A DNA stretch of 64,000 nucleotides from CAYQQQ01 sp964420125 (GCA_964420125.1 CAYQQQ010000015.1:28338-92337); one strand, 5' to 3'; positions 54,674-64,000 are shown, counted from the stretch's first letter. The notes: generated by a model not told the origin, from the letters alone. A program made the numbers and translations.

Positions 54674-55147
54674 ATGGGCCAGTTCCTGCCGATCGTGGTG
54701 CTGGCCGTCCTCGCCGCCGTCTTCGCCGGGGTGAGCTTCGTCGCCTCGCGCATCCTCATCCCGCCGCGGCCGACGGCGGCCAAGGTGGCGCCCTACGAGT
54801 GCGGCATCGTCGACCAGGTCGACCCGCCGGAGCGGTTCCCGGTGCGGTTCTTCCTGATCGCCATGATCTTCATCGTCTTCGACATCGAGATCATCTTCTT
54901 CTACCCCTTCACCCTGGTCGTCGAGCTGTTGGGGGGCTTCGGCATCGTGGCCATCCTCATCTTCTCCGCCGCGGTGTTCGAGTCCTTCCTGTACCTCATC
55001 AGCAAGGGCGCGCTCGACTGGGGTCCTGCCGTGCAGCTGCGGCGCTCTCGGCTGATGACCGACCCGTCCCGGACCACCGACTCCACCGTCCGGCGAGTCG
55101 GGCTGGAAGGTCGAGCGGGCGGACCGCCGGCCGAGGAGGCCGCCTGA
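54674..55147 (+). CDS. nuoA: NADH-quinone oxidoreductase subunit A
   Basis: The 157-residue membrane subunit has three helices and the NuoA signature KVAPYECGIVDQVDPPERFP followed by VRFFLIAMIFIVFDIEIIFF. It belongs to the membrane arm next to the quinone site. The C-terminal 40 residues are a variable extension. TGATG couples it to nuoB. Nuo genes A to I follow in standard order. Confidence 0.96.
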   Translation: MGQFLPIVVLAVLAAVFAGVSFVASRILIPPRPTAAKVAPYECGIVDQVDPPERFPVRFFLIAMIFIVFDIEIIFFYPFTLVVELLGGFGIVAILIFSAAVFESFLYLISKGALDWGPAVQLRRSRLMTDPSRTTDSTVRRVGLEGRAGGPPAEEAA

Positions 55148-55749
55148 TGGGCCTCGTGCAGAACGTGCGCGAGGACGGCTTCGCCGGGCTGGAGCACAAC
55201 TTCCTGACCGGCAAGCTCGAGGACCTCGTGCAGTGGTCGCGCACCCGGAGCATGTGGCCCGCCACCTTCGGTCTGGCGTGCTGCGCCATCGAGATGATGG
55301 CCACCGGCGGCGCCCACTACGACCTGGCCCGCTACGGCATGGAGGTGTTCCGCGCCTCCCCACGCCAGGCGGACCTCATGATCGTGGCCGGCCGCGTCTC
55401 CCAGAAGATGGCTCCGGTGCTGCGCACCATCTACGACCAGATGGTCGAGCCCAAGTGGGTGATCTCCATGGGCGTCTGCGCCTCCAGCGGCGGCATGTTC
55501 AACAACTACGCCCTGGTCCAGGGGGTCGACGAGGTCGTCCCGGTCGACGTCTACGCGCCCGGGTGTCCTCCGGGACCGGAGACCCTGATGCAGGCGATCC
55601 TCACGCTGCACGAGCTGATCCGCAACGGGGAGATCCTGCGTCGGCGGGAGGCGTCCGGTGCCGGTGCCGAGGTGCACCTCCCGTCGGCACCCCCGACCCG
55701 GGAGGTCGCCGTGGGCGCTCCGGGCCACTTCGGTCGAGGTGAGCCCTGA
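55147..55749 (+). CDS. nuoB: NADH-quinone oxidoreductase subunit B
   Basis: The 200-residue protein has the N2 cluster cysteines in ATFGLACCAIEMMATGGAHY, in SMGVCASSGGMFNNYALVQG and in VYAPGCPPGPETLM. This subunit holds the terminal [4Fe-4S] cluster N2 that reduces menaquinone. The tail from about 165 is variable. Start and stop overlap its neighbours (TGATG). Confidence 0.97.
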   Translation: MGLVQNVREDGFAGLEHNFLTGKLEDLVQWSRTRSMWPATFGLACCAIEMMATGGAHYDLARYGMEVFRASPRQADLMIVAGRVSQKMAPVLRTIYDQMVEPKWVISMGVCASSGGMFNNYALVQGVDEVVPVDVYAPGCPPGPETLMQAILTLHELIRNGEILRRREASGAGAEVHLPSAPPTREVAVGAPGHFGRGEP

Positions 55750-56258
55750 TGTCCGCCGGCGACGACGATCCGGCCGCTCCCTCGCTGGTCCACGGTGCCC
55801 TGCTGTGGGGGGAGCCGGCCCAGCAGTCGCTGCTGCCCGATCGCGACGCCTACCCGGAGGTGATGGCCGCCCTCCGCCAGGACGGCTACTGGGTGTGCAC
55901 CGACCTCTGCGCGGTGGACTACCTGGGCTTCGCTGCTCGTCGGCCGCTTCCGGCCGGTGTGCGTCCGGAGCGCTTCGAGGTGGTCGCCAACCTGCTCGAC
56001 CCGACGGCGCGGCGGCGACTCCGCGTGCGGGTGCAGGTCCCCGAGTCCGATCCCCGCCTCGCCTCCATGGCCCACCTCCACCCCGGTGTCGAGAACCACG
56101 AGCGGGAGACCTTCGACCTGTTCGGCATCGTCTTCGAGGGCCATCCCGACCTGAGCAGGATCCTGATGCCGGACGACTGGGACGGCCACCCGCTGCGCAA
56201 GGACTTCGCCGTGGGACGCATCCCCGTGCAGTTCAAGGGAGCACCCGCAGCCCGGTGA
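55749..56258 (+). CDS. nuoC: NADH-quinone oxidoreductase subunit C
   Basis: The 169-residue hydrophilic subunit has RFEVVANLLDPTARRRLRVR, then the NuoC signature HERETFDLFGIVFEGHPDLS-RILMPDDWDGHPLRKDF. It sits in the peripheral arm beside NuoD. It is not fused to NuoD, unlike in E. coli. A 22-base gap precedes nuoD. Confidence 0.96.
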   Translation: MSAGDDDPAAPSLVHGALLWGEPAQQSLLPDRDAYPEVMAALRQDGYWVCTDLCAVDYLGFAARRPLPAGVRPERFEVVANLLDPTARRRLRVRVQVPESDPRLASMAHLHPGVENHERETFDLFGIVFEGHPDLSRILMPDDWDGHPLRKDFAVGRIPVQFKGAPAAR

Positions 56259-56280
56259 GGGCCGAACGCCGAGTGACGAC

Positions 56281-57603
56281 ATGAGCACCCCCCAGAGCCC
56301 CCCGAGCACCGCCGACACCGATCTCGACGCCCTCGACGCCGCGTTGGTGAAGCTGGCGACCGATGACGCCGTGCTGCGCATGACCGAGACCGAGGCCGAG
56401 ACGCGCTCTGGCTACCAGGCCCCCACCGAGGAGGGCATGGGCGAGCGCATGATCATGAACATGGGCCCCCAGCACCCCTCCACCCACGGGGTGCTGCGCG
56501 TGGTGCTGGAGCTGGACGGCGAGCTCATCACCCGCTCGAAGCCGGTGATCGGCTACCTGCACACCGGGATGGAGAAGACCGGCGAGGAGCTCACCTACCT
56601 TCAGGGCCCCACCAACGTCACCCGGATGGACTACGCCTCGCCGCTGTTCAACGAGCTGGCGTTCTCCCTCGCCACCGAGGAGCTGCTGGGCATCGAGGTG
56701 CCCGAGCGGGCCCAGTGGATCCGGATGCTGATGTGCGAGGTGAACCGGCTGAGCTCGCACATGCTGTTCATGGCCACCAACGGCATGGACCTCGGAGCGG
56801 TGGGGATGATGCTCTACGGCTGGCGCGAGCGCGAGGAGCTGCTGCGGTTCCTGGAGCTCGTCACCGGACTGCGGATGAACCACAACTACATCCGCCCCGG
56901 TGGTGTCGCTGCGGACCTCCCCGACGGCTGGCGCGATGCCCTCTGCCGGGCCCTCGACCCGCTGCCGGAGCGCATGGAGGAGTTCGACGTCCTGATGACC
57001 GGCCAGCCGATCTGGCGGGAGCGTCTGCAGGGCGTCGGGGTGATCACCGCCGAGGAGTGCCTGGCCCTGGGGGTGACCGGGCCCATCCTGCGCTCCACGG
57101 GCTACGCCTGGGACCTGCGTCGCGACATGTCCTACCTGCGCTACGACGAGGTGGACTTCGACGTGGTCGTGGGCTCCTACGGTGACTGCTTCGATCGCTA
57201 CGCCATCCGCCTCAACGAGATGCGGGAGTCGATTCGCATCCTGCGCCAGGTGCTCGACAAGATGCCCCCCGGTGACTACCGGATCCAGGACAAGAAGGTG
57301 ACCCCTCCGCCCCGTGCCCGCATCGACGAGTCGATGGAGGCGTTGATCCACCACTTCAAGATCTTCACGGAGGGCTTCAAGGTCCCCGAGGGCGAGGCCT
57401 ACGCCGCGGTCGAGAGCCCCCGGGGCGAGCTGGGTGTGTACATCGTGTCGGACGGCTCGGGTCGTCCGCACCGGATGCACGTGAGGGCGCCCAGCTTCGT
57501 GAACCTCCAGAGCCTGCCCCACCTCATGAAGGACTCCCTGATCGCCGACACGGTGGCGATCATCTCCTCGGTGGACCCGATCATGGGGGAGGTGGACCGC
57601 TGA
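56281..57603 (+). CDS. nuoD: NADH-quinone oxidoreductase subunit D
   Basis: The 440-residue protein has MGPQHPSTHGVLRVVLELDG, the quinone-pocket His/Tyr region, GVITAEECLALGVTGPILRS and SPRGELGVYIVSDGSGRPHR. It forms the quinone site with NuoB. The first 50 residues are an acidic extension not found in most NuoD. TGATG overlap with nuoE. Confidence 0.96.
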   Translation: MSTPQSPPSTADTDLDALDAALVKLATDDAVLRMTETEAETRSGYQAPTEEGMGERMIMNMGPQHPSTHGVLRVVLELDGELITRSKPVIGYLHTGMEKTGEELTYLQGPTNVTRMDYASPLFNELAFSLATEELLGIEVPERAQWIRMLMCEVNRLSSHMLFMATNGMDLGAVGMMLYGWREREELLRFLELVTGLRMNHNYIRPGGVAADLPDGWRDALCRALDPLPERMEEFDVLMTGQPIWRERLQGVGVITAEECLALGVTGPILRSTGYAWDLRRDMSYLRYDEVDFDVVVGSYGDCFDRYAIRLNEMRESIRILRQVLDKMPPGDYRIQDKKVTPPPRARIDESMEALIHHFKIFTEGFKVPEGEAYAAVESPRGELGVYIVSDGSGRPHRMHVRAPSFVNLQSLPHLMKDSLIADTVAIISSVDPIMGEVDR

Positions 57604-58229
57604 TGGGCCGCTTCGACCCCGACAACGAGGCGCTGGCCCGGGCGATCATCGCCCGCTACCCCGACCCGCGGTCGGCCACCATCCCGCTGTGCCACCTGGC
57701 CCAGCAGCAGGACGGCTGGCTCAGCGAGGAAGCCATGGAGCACGTCGCGGAGCTCGTCGGTGCCACCCCGGCCGAGGTGCTGGGCACCGCCAGCTTCTAC
57801 GAGATGTTCAAGCTGCACCCGGTGGGCAGGTACTGCGTGAACGTCTGCACGAACATCTCCTGCCAGCTGGAGGGCGGCGAGGAGCTGCTCGAGCACGCGC
57901 AGCGCTGCCTCGGGGTGCGCGCCGGCGGCACCACCGACGACGGCATGTTCACCCTCGAGGACGTCGAGTGCGTCGCGGCGTGCACCGAGGCGCCGGCGGT
58001 GCAGGTCAACTACCGCTACTTCCACAAGGTCACCGCCGAGGACTTCGACCGGCTCATCGACGACCTGCGCGCCGGACGCCTCGACGACGTCGTGCCCCCT
58101 CACGGCACGTTGGCGAAGGTCCGCCAGGAGCTCGACGCAGACCGCACGGCCAACATCACCCCGCCGGAGCAGCAGGGCGAACCGGTGTGGCTGGCCCGCC
58201 ATCGCTCCGAAGCCGAAGGCGACGCCTGA
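57603..58229 (+). CDS. nuoE: NADH-quinone oxidoreductase subunit E
   Basis: The 208-residue protein has the [2Fe-2S] cluster pattern C-x4-C ... C-x3-C: VCTNISCQLEGGEELL and VECVAACTEAPAVQVN. It contributes cluster N1a beside the NADH site on NuoF. TGATG links it to both neighbours. Confidence 0.96.
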   Translation: MGRFDPDNEALARAIIARYPDPRSATIPLCHLAQQQDGWLSEEAMEHVAELVGATPAEVLGTASFYEMFKLHPVGRYCVNVCTNISCQLEGGEELLEHAQRCLGVRAGGTTDDGMFTLEDVECVAACTEAPAVQVNYRYFHKVTAEDFDRLIDDLRAGRLDDVVPPHGTLAKVRQELDADRTANITPPEQQGEPVWLARHRSEAEGDA

Positions 58230-59635
58230 TGTCGGAGCCCCAGGCCGCCGCCGTGCCCCGCATGGTCTCCTCCCGCTGGGACGTGCTCGACGGGCACACG
58301 CTGGAGGGCTATCGCCGATCGGGCAGCTATCCGGGCTACGAGTCGATCCGACGCGCGCTGGAGCTGCGGCCGGACGAGGTGACCGAGAGGGTGAAGGAGG
58401 CCACGGTGCTGGGTCGCGGCGGTGCCGGCTTCCCCGCCGGGGTGAAGTGGGGCTTCTGCCCACCGGGGGTGTGGCCGCGCTACCTGGTGGTCAACGGCGA
58501 CGAGTCCGAGCCGGGCACCTACAAGGACCGCCTGCTCATGGAGCGCGATCCGCACCAGCTGATCGAGGGGTGCCTGATCGCCGCCTACGCCATCGGCGCC
58601 GCACAGGTGTTCCTGTACGTGCGCGGGGAGATGGCCCACGCCCAGGAGCGCATCGCCGCCGCCCTCAACGAGGCCTACGCCGCCAACCTCGTGGGGCGCA
58701 ACGTGCTCGGCACCGACTTCAGCGTGGACATCGTGCTGCACTGGGGCGCGGGCGCGTACATCGTCGGCGAGGAGACGGCGCTCATCGAGAGCCTGGAGGG
58801 GAGCCGCGGCATGCCCCGCCTCAAGCCCCCGTTCTTCCCCGCGGCCAAGGGCCTCTACATGAAGCCCACCGTGGTCAACAACGTGGAGACCCTCTCCAAC
58901 CTCCCGTGGCTGCTGCACCACGGCGTCGGCGCCTACCGGGCGGTCGGCACCGAGAGCTCTCCGGGCACCCGGCTCATCGCGCTGTCGGGCCACGTGAACA
59001 CCCCGGGCGTGTTCGAGGTGGCCCAGGGGACCACCACCTTCCGGCACCTCTTCGAGGACGACGCCTACGGTGGCGGCATCCGCGACGGTCACGCCCTGAA
59101 GGCGTTCATCCCCGGTGGCGCGTCCGCTCCGTGGTTCTTCCCGGAGCAGGTCGACCTCCCCCTCGAGGCCCGGGCGGTGGGCGGTGAGGGGTCGATGCTG
59201 GGCTCCGGTGCGGTGGTGGTGATGGACGAGACCACCGACGCGGTGGCCGCCTGCTGGCGTCTGGTGCGGTTCTACGCACGCGAGTCCTGCGGGAAGTGCA
59301 CGCCGTGCCGGGAGGGCACCACCTGGGAGGAGCGGATCCTTCGACGCATCCTCGACGGCGACGGCCGACCCGAGGACCTCGACCTCCTGCTCGACATCGG
59401 CGACAACATCAGCCCCGGGCCCTACCCGGTGGCCGCCCACCCCGAGGCCGGCCTCGACGCGGTGCCGTTCCCGCCCCGCCAGACCACCATCTGCCCTCTC
59501 GGGCCGTCGTCGGTGGCGCCGATCACCTCGGCGATCCGCCGCTTCCGCCACGAGTTCGAGGCGAAGATCACCCGGCGTGACCGCATCGCGGTGCGTGCCG
59601 AGGCGCTGGTGACCACGGAGTCCGGCCATGTCTGA
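58229..59635 (+). CDS. nuoF: NADH-quinone oxidoreductase subunit F
   Basis: The 468-residue protein has the NADH/FMN site GRGGAGFPAGVKWGF and GDESEPGTYKDRLLMERDPH, GAGAYIVGEETALIESLEG, and the [4Fe-4S] ligands in ESCGKCTPCREGT plus the later Cys in TTICPLGPSS. It oxidises NADH and passes electrons through FMN. The tail overlaps nuoG by 8 bases. Confidence 0.97.
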   Translation: MSEPQAAAVPRMVSSRWDVLDGHTLEGYRRSGSYPGYESIRRALELRPDEVTERVKEATVLGRGGAGFPAGVKWGFCPPGVWPRYLVVNGDESEPGTYKDRLLMERDPHQLIEGCLIAAYAIGAAQVFLYVRGEMAHAQERIAAALNEAYAANLVGRNVLGTDFSVDIVLHWGAGAYIVGEETALIESLEGSRGMPRLKPPFFPAAKGLYMKPTVVNNVETLSNLPWLLHHGVGAYRAVGTESSPGTRLIALSGHVNTPGVFEVAQGTTTFRHLFEDDAYGGGIRDGHALKAFIPGGASAPWFFPEQVDLPLEARAVGGEGSMLGSGAVVVMDETTDAVAACWRLVRFYARESCGKCTPCREGTTWEERILRRILDGDGRPEDLDLLLDIGDNISPGPYPVAAHPEAGLDAVPFPPRQTTICPLGPSSVAPITSAIRRFRHEFEAKITRRDRIAVRAEALVTTESGHV

Positions 59636-62162
59636 GACGACCTCCGCGGAGTCGGCGGTGGAGGAAGCCGAGGCGGCGGACGCCTCCGAGCGTGCCGAGC
59701 ACGATCTGCACCCGCCCGAGCTCACCAACCCTGTCGAGATCACCCTGGACGGCCGGGTCGTGGTGGTGGAGGAGGGTGAGCTGCTCATCGACGCCTGCGA
59801 GCGGGCGGGCGTGTACATCCCCCGCTTCTGCTACCACCCCCGGCTCACCGCGGTGGGGATGTGCCGGATGTGCCTGGTGGAGGTCGACGCCGGTCGTGGT
59901 CCGACGCTGCAGCCGAGCTGCATGCTCCCGGTGACCCCGGGGATGGTCGTCGACTCGAGCGGACCCAAGGTGGTCAAGGCCCAGGACGGCGTGCTCGAGT
60001 TCCTGCTGGCGAACCACCCCCTCGACTGCCCCGTGTGCGACAAGGGCGGGGAGTGCCCGCTGCAGGACCAGACCTACGCCTACGGCCCCGGCGAGTCGCG
60101 CTTCGTCGAGGAGAAGCGCCACCGTGAGAAGCCGATCGCCATCAGCGAGCTCGTCCTGCTCGATCGCGAGCGCTGCATCCTCTGCGACCGCTGCACCCGC
60201 TTCGCCGACGAGGTGGCGGGCGACCCGCTGATCCACTTCATCCACCGGGGCGCCGAGAGCGAGGTCAACACGTTCCCGGGCCACCCCTTCGCCTCCTACT
60301 TCTCGGGCAACACGGTGCAGATCTGCCCGGTGGGCGCGCTGACCGCCACGCCGTACCGGTTCAAGGCCCGTCCGTGGGACCTGGAGACGGTGGAGTCCAC
60401 CTGCACCCGCTGCTCGGTGGGGTGCCGCATCACGATCGAGTCGAGCCGCAACCGGGTGCTGCGCTACCAGGGGGTGGACGTCGATCCGGTCAACTGGGGG
60501 TGGCTGTGCGACAAGGGCCGCTTCGGCTTCGAGGCGTTCAACTCCGAGGAGCGCCTCGGCGAGCCGCTCGTGCGTGGCGCCGACGGTGAGCTGCAGCCCG
60601 CCCGATGGGCGGACGCGCTCGTCGCTGCCGCAGGGTTGCTGAGCGACGCGATCGCCAAGGGCGGTCCCGGTTCGGTGGCCGTGCTGGGTGGGGCGCGCTG
60701 CACCAACGAAGCGGCCTACGCCTGGGCACGGTTGGCCAAGTCGGTCATCGGCACCGACCACGTCGACTGCCAGATGGGCGACGGGCTCCCCGCCGAGCTC
60801 GTGCTCGGCCTTCCCGGTGCCACCATCGACGAGGCCTGCGCCCCGGGAGCGACGGTCCTCTACGTGGGTCCGGACCCCAAAGAGGAGCTGCCGGTGCTGT
60901 TCCTCCGCCTCAAGCACGCCGTCGCCCGTGACGGCGTGACCCTGGTGGAGGTCGGACCCACCCGCACGGCCTTGTCGCCGTATGCCAGCCACGTGGTGAC
61001 CTGTCTGCCCGGCGAGACGGCGGCCGCGGTGGCGGCACTCCTGCGCGGCGACGCCGGCACCGACTCGGCGGCAGCCTCGGCCCTGCGGGACGCGGGCGAC
61101 GACCTGGTGGTGCTCCTCGGGCGCTCCAACCTGGCCGAGTCCGGCGAGCTCGCCGCGGCCACCGTCCAAGCGGTGCAGGCGGCAGCGCCCGGTGCCCGCT
61201 TCCTGCCGGTGCTGCCCCGCGGCAACGTGCGCGGGGCGCTCGAGGCGGGCCTCGCACCGGGCGTGCTCCCCGGAGGCCAGCCGCTCGGCGCGTCCTCGGT
61301 CGTCGATGCGTGGGGCTCCGCGCCCACCGAGCGAGGGCTGGACGCGACCGGCATCCTGGAGGCTGCCGCCGGTGGGCGCATCGACGTGCTCGTGCTGGTG
61401 GGTGCCGATCCGCTCAGCGACTTCCCGGATCGGTCGCTGGCTCGACGGGCCATCGCCGGTGCCCGCTCGATCATCTCGGTGGATCCCTTCCTGAACGCCT
61501 CCTCGCGCACGGCCCGGGTCGTGCTGGCCGCGGCGGGCTTCGGTGAGGTGGAGGGCACGACCACCTCGTGCGAGGGGCGTGTCAGCCTGCTCGCCCAGCG
61601 GGTGACCCCGCCCGGGACCGCTCGCCCCGACTGGCTGCTCGCCGTGGAGCTGGCCGCCCGCCTGGGCGCCGACCTCGGCGTGCGCGAGGGCGCGGCCGAT
61701 CTGTGGCGACAGATGTGCGACGTGTCGCCGGCGCACTCCGGGCTCGATGCCGCAGCCCTGCGCGCGGCCCGGGACGGTCTGGTGGTGGAGCTCGGCGCGC
61801 GTGAGCTGCCGCTGCCCCGACCGCCCGAACCGCCGTCGGCGAACGCCTACTCGCTGCGGCTCGTGGTGCACCGCGTCCTCTACGACCGGGGCGACCTGCT
61901 GGCGCGCTCGCCGTCGTCCAGCGGGCTGGCGGGGCCTGCGGCCGTGCGGCTGTCCCCGGCGGATGCCGCGTCGCTGGGCGTGCAGGACGGGTCGGTGGTG
62001 AAGGTGACCTCGCCCCACGGCGGCCTCTCGGTCGCCGCCGTGGTCGATGCTGCGGTCCCCAAGGGCGTGGCGGTGATCCCCCACGGCCTCGAGGGCGCGG
62101 ATCCGGGAGCGCTGGTGTCCCACGAGGATCTGGTGTGCGACGTCCGGGTGGAGGTGACCTGA
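59628..62162 (+). CDS. nuoG: NADH-quinone oxidoreductase subunit G
   Basis: The 844-residue protein has an N-terminal [2Fe-2S] domain (RFCYHPRLTAVGMCRMCLVE), the [4Fe-4S] domains CPVCDKGGECPLQDQTY and RCILCDRCTRFADEVAG, and CTRCSVGCRITIESSRNRVL, followed by a molybdopterin-oxidoreductase-like domain without cofactor (about 260-700). A C-terminal DMSO-reductase-like barrel follows (LSPADAASLGVQDGSVVKVT). It carries electrons from NuoF to NuoI. The first 40 residues are a variable acidic leader. Confidence 0.96.
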   Translation: MSETTSAESAVEEAEAADASERAEHDLHPPELTNPVEITLDGRVVVVEEGELLIDACERAGVYIPRFCYHPRLTAVGMCRMCLVEVDAGRGPTLQPSCMLPVTPGMVVDSSGPKVVKAQDGVLEFLLANHPLDCPVCDKGGECPLQDQTYAYGPGESRFVEEKRHREKPIAISELVLLDRERCILCDRCTRFADEVAGDPLIHFIHRGAESEVNTFPGHPFASYFSGNTVQICPVGALTATPYRFKARPWDLETVESTCTRCSVGCRITIESSRNRVLRYQGVDVDPVNWGWLCDKGRFGFEAFNSEERLGEPLVRGADGELQPARWADALVAAAGLLSDAIAKGGPGSVAVLGGARCTNEAAYAWARLAKSVIGTDHVDCQMGDGLPAELVLGLPGATIDEACAPGATVLYVGPDPKEELPVLFLRLKHAVARDGVTLVEVGPTRTALSPYASHVVTCLPGETAAAVAALLRGDAGTDSAAASALRDAGDDLVVLLGRSNLAESGELAAATVQAVQAAAPGARFLPVLPRGNVRGALEAGLAPGVLPGGQPLGASSVVDAWGSAPTERGLDATGILEAAAGGRIDVLVLVGADPLSDFPDRSLARRAIAGARSIISVDPFLNASSRTARVVLAAAGFGEVEGTTTSCEGRVSLLAQRVTPPGTARPDWLLAVELAARLGADLGVREGAADLWRQMCDVSPAHSGLDAAALRAARDGLVVELGARELPLPRPPEPPSANAYSLRLVVHRVLYDRGDLLARSPSSSGLAGPAAVRLSPADAASLGVQDGSVVKVTSPHGGLSVAAVVDAAVPKGVAVIPHGLEGADPGALVSHEDLVCDVRVEVT

Positions 62163-63385
62163 TGGATCCGTTGCTCTCCGGGGGGATCGGCTTCGACGAG
62201 GTCCTGGTCGTGCTGCTGAAGGTGGTGGTGGCCTTCGTCGCCCTCCTCGTGGGTGTGATGGCCATGGTCTGGTTCGAGCGCAAGCTCGTGGCCGACATGC
62301 AGAACCGCATCGGCCCGAACCGTGCCGGACCGTTCGGCCTGCTCCAGACCCTGGCCGACGGGATCAAGCTGTTCTTCAAGGAGGAGCTGTCCCCGGAGCG
62401 CTCCGACCCCGGCGTGTACCGCCTCGCGCCGTTCCTGGCGGTGGTGCCGGCGTTCCTCGTGTTCAGCGTCATCCCCATCGCCGGCAACTTCCATGGCGAC
62501 AACGACGGCGTCGTGACCATCCTCGGCGAGCAGACGTTCATGCAGGTGGCCGACCCCCAGATCGGGATCCTCTTCGTGCTGGCCATGTCCTCGATCGCGG
62601 TGTACGGCGTGATGTTGGCCGGCTGGTCCTCGGGCTCCAAGTACCCGCTCCTGGGATCGGTGCGGGCATCGGCGCAGATGGTCTCCTACGAGGCGGCGTT
62701 GGGCCTCTCGGTGGCGACCGTGCTGCTGGTCGCCGGATCGCTGTCGACCAACGTGATCGTCGACGAGCAGGCCGGGCTCCGCTGGAACCTGTGGATCACC
62801 GGACTGGTGCCCTTCCTCGTGTTCATCGTCGCCGCCACCGCCGAGCTCAACCGGCCCCCGTTCGATCTCGTCGAGGCCGAGCAGGAGCTGGTGGGAGGCT
62901 TCCACACCGAGTACACCTCCGTGCGCTTCGCCATGTTCTTCCTGGCCGAGTTCATGAACACCGTGACCATGTCGGCGGTCATCGTGACCCTCTTCCTCGG
63001 CGGCCCGTCGGGACCGATGTTCGGGCTCACCGGCTGGGTGGCGGACTACCTGCTGCCCTTCGTGTACTTCTTCGCCAAGCTCCTGCTGTTCCTGTTCATG
63101 TTCGTGTGGTTCCGGGCAACGCTGCCCCGGTTCCGCTACGACCAGTTGATGGACCTGGGATGGAAGTTCCTCATCCCCCTGGCCCTGGGCTGGTTCCTCG
63201 TCGTGGCCGCCGTCAAGGTGACCGTCGCCGAGGACGCCCCGCTCGGGCTGGTGCTGCTCGCTGCGGCTGCGGGCCTGGTGCTCGGTGGCTCGCTCCTGCG
63301 GCTGGCCGTTCGCGCGGGCAGGGACCACCGGGGCGACGAGCTGGTGCCGGTCGGAGGCGTGAACGATGAAGGCGGGTCGCGCTGA
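62162..63385 (+). CDS. nuoH: NADH-quinone oxidoreductase subunit H
   Basis: The 407-residue protein has about eight membrane helices and the NuoH loops MVWFERKLVADMQNRIGPNR, FGLLQTLADGIKLFFKEE and ELNRPPFDLVEAEQELVGGF. It closes the quinone tunnel and links to the proton channel. The C-terminal cytoplasmic tail is Gly/Arg/Asp-rich. TGATG overlaps on both sides. Confidence 0.97.
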   Translation: MDPLLSGGIGFDEVLVVLLKVVVAFVALLVGVMAMVWFERKLVADMQNRIGPNRAGPFGLLQTLADGIKLFFKEELSPERSDPGVYRLAPFLAVVPAFLVFSVIPIAGNFHGDNDGVVTILGEQTFMQVADPQIGILFVLAMSSIAVYGVMLAGWSSGSKYPLLGSVRASAQMVSYEAALGLSVATVLLVAGSLSTNVIVDEQAGLRWNLWITGLVPFLVFIVAATAELNRPPFDLVEAEQELVGGFHTEYTSVRFAMFFLAEFMNTVTMSAVIVTLFLGGPSGPMFGLTGWVADYLLPFVYFFAKLLLFLFMFVWFRATLPRFRYDQLMDLGWKFLIPLALGWFLVVAAVKVTVAEDAPLGLVLLAAAAGLVLGGSLLRLAVRAGRDHRGDELVPVGGVNDEGGSR

Positions 63386-64000
63386 TGGGCTACCTCGACG
63401 GCTTCAAGGTCACACTGCGGAAGTGGGCAGGGCTGCGCTCCGACACCGGTCGACGCATCACCCTGGAGTACCCGGAGCACACCAGGGAGAAGCCCGAGCG
63501 GTTCCACGGGCGCCACGTGCTCAACCGCTACGAGGACGGGATGGAGAAGTGCATCGGCTGCGAGCTGTGCGCAGGGGTGTGCCCCGCCCGATGCATCTAC
63601 GTCCGGGGCGCCGACAACGACCCCGACGACCCGACCTCGCCCGGTGAGCGCTTCGGGTTCGTCTACGAGATCAACTACCTGCGCTGCATCCACTGCGACC
63701 TGTGCGTGGAGGCCTGTCCCACCGAGGCGATCACCGAGACGAAGTTGTTCGAGTTCTCCTTCACCAGCCGGGCCGACGCCATCTACACCAAGGCCGAGCT
63801 GCTGGTGGGCGACGACGGCCGACCCCACCACCTCCCCTGGGAGGACTGGCGCCCCGGTGAGGACGAGCACACGTCGGCCTGGATGCGGGCGACCGCACCG
63901 GCGGGCAACGCCGCCTTCGAGAACAAGGTCGCCTGGTCGGGCGAGCTCGGCTACGGCGTCCGGGCCCCCGAGGAGGGCCAGGAGCTCGAGGACGTCCACC
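63385..64000 (+). CDS. nuoI: NADH-quinone oxidoreductase subunit I (3' end cut by window)
   Basis: At least 205 residues are visible and the frame is open at the window edge. It carries two [4Fe-4S] motifs, CIGCELCAGVCPARCIYVRG and LRCIHCDLCVEACPTEAITE, typical of clusters N6a and N6b. It delivers electrons to N2 in NuoB. The ATG overlaps the nuoH stop (TGATG). Genes nuoJ to N are expected beyond the window. Confidence 0.95.
   Translation, partial: MGYLDGFKVTLRKWAGLRSDTGRRITLEYPEHTREKPERFHGRHVLNRYEDGMEKCIGCELCAGVCPARCIYVRGADNDPDDPTSPGERFGFVYEINYLRCIHCDLCVEACPTEAITETKLFEFSFTSRADAIYTKAELLVGDDGRPHHLPWEDWRPGEDEHTSAWMRATAPAGNAAFENKVAWSGELGYGVRAPEEGQELEDVH

Overview
The window is about 70% GC with dense, overlapping genes, mostly GTG/ATG starts and TGA stops. 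It carries a mycothiol gene (mshA), a rex-hem cluster, DUF3039 and RsiG-type proteins, and a b6-type menaquinol:cytochrome c reductase beside a full-size nuo operon. This points to a deep-branching actinobacterium, most likely an Acidimicrobiia relative (Iamia/Ilumatobacter-like). That placement is inference from gene content and sequence style, not from a search.

Region 1 (1-10.4 kb) is accessory and regulatory. It holds an ABC-2 permease, two toxin-antitoxin pairs (Phd/VapC-like, then FitA/VapC-like) either side of a tRNA-Lys(UUU), and a regulator that appears to carry two TetR-type helix-turn-helix domains in one chain. An ECF sigma factor overlaps a membrane protein that is a likely partner. 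A large LuxR-family ATPase-like regulator with a degenerate P-loop follows, divergent from a lipoprotein.

Region 2 (10.8-22.9 kb) is the most unusual part. A 2482-residue lipoprotein-like RHS/YD-repeat protein with Ig-like, NHL and RHS-core modules is followed by a lipoprotein M4 (thermolysin-type) metalloprotease carrying thrombospondin type 3 repeats. Base composition falls from about 75% to about 52% GC inside the RHS gene and stays low through most of the protease gene. Nested insertion-sequence remnants (an IS21-type 5' end inside or against an IS630 fragment) then abut the stop codon of an AI-2E family permease.

Region 3 (22.8-36.4 kb) is housekeeping: AI-2E permease, CorA-type transporter, DUF3039, histidine phosphatase, MoaD-like protein, a multi-pass membrane protein, an RsiG-type cyclic-di-GMP-binding anti-sigma protein, an XRE regulator, mshA with a YbjN-like partner, a frameshifted orphan helix-turn-helix antitoxin, proC, a SAM hydrolase family protein, a 29-residue membrane peptide and an acyl-CoA ligase.

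Region 4 (36.4-45.8 kb) is the tetrapyrrole cluster: rex, a siroheme dehydrogenase, hemA, hemC, a cobA-hemD fusion, a HAD phosphatase, hemB, a DinB-like protein and hemL. A Rex-type operator lies in front of rex. Several internal promoters have the -10 box built from the upstream TAG stop codon.

Region 5 (45.8-64 kb) is respiratory. It has a geranylgeranyl-reductase family flavoprotein, a monoheme c-type cytochrome, then a run of a membrane protein, a 2[4Fe-4S] ferredoxin, split cytochrome b (b6 and subunit IV types), a Rieske protein, a diheme cytochrome c and another membrane protein. This leads directly into nuoABCDEFGH and a nuoI cut by the window edge.

A recurring theme is leaderless transcription. 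At least eleven genes have a TANNNT -10 box ending 6 or 7 bases before the start codon, and a few more have 8 or 9.
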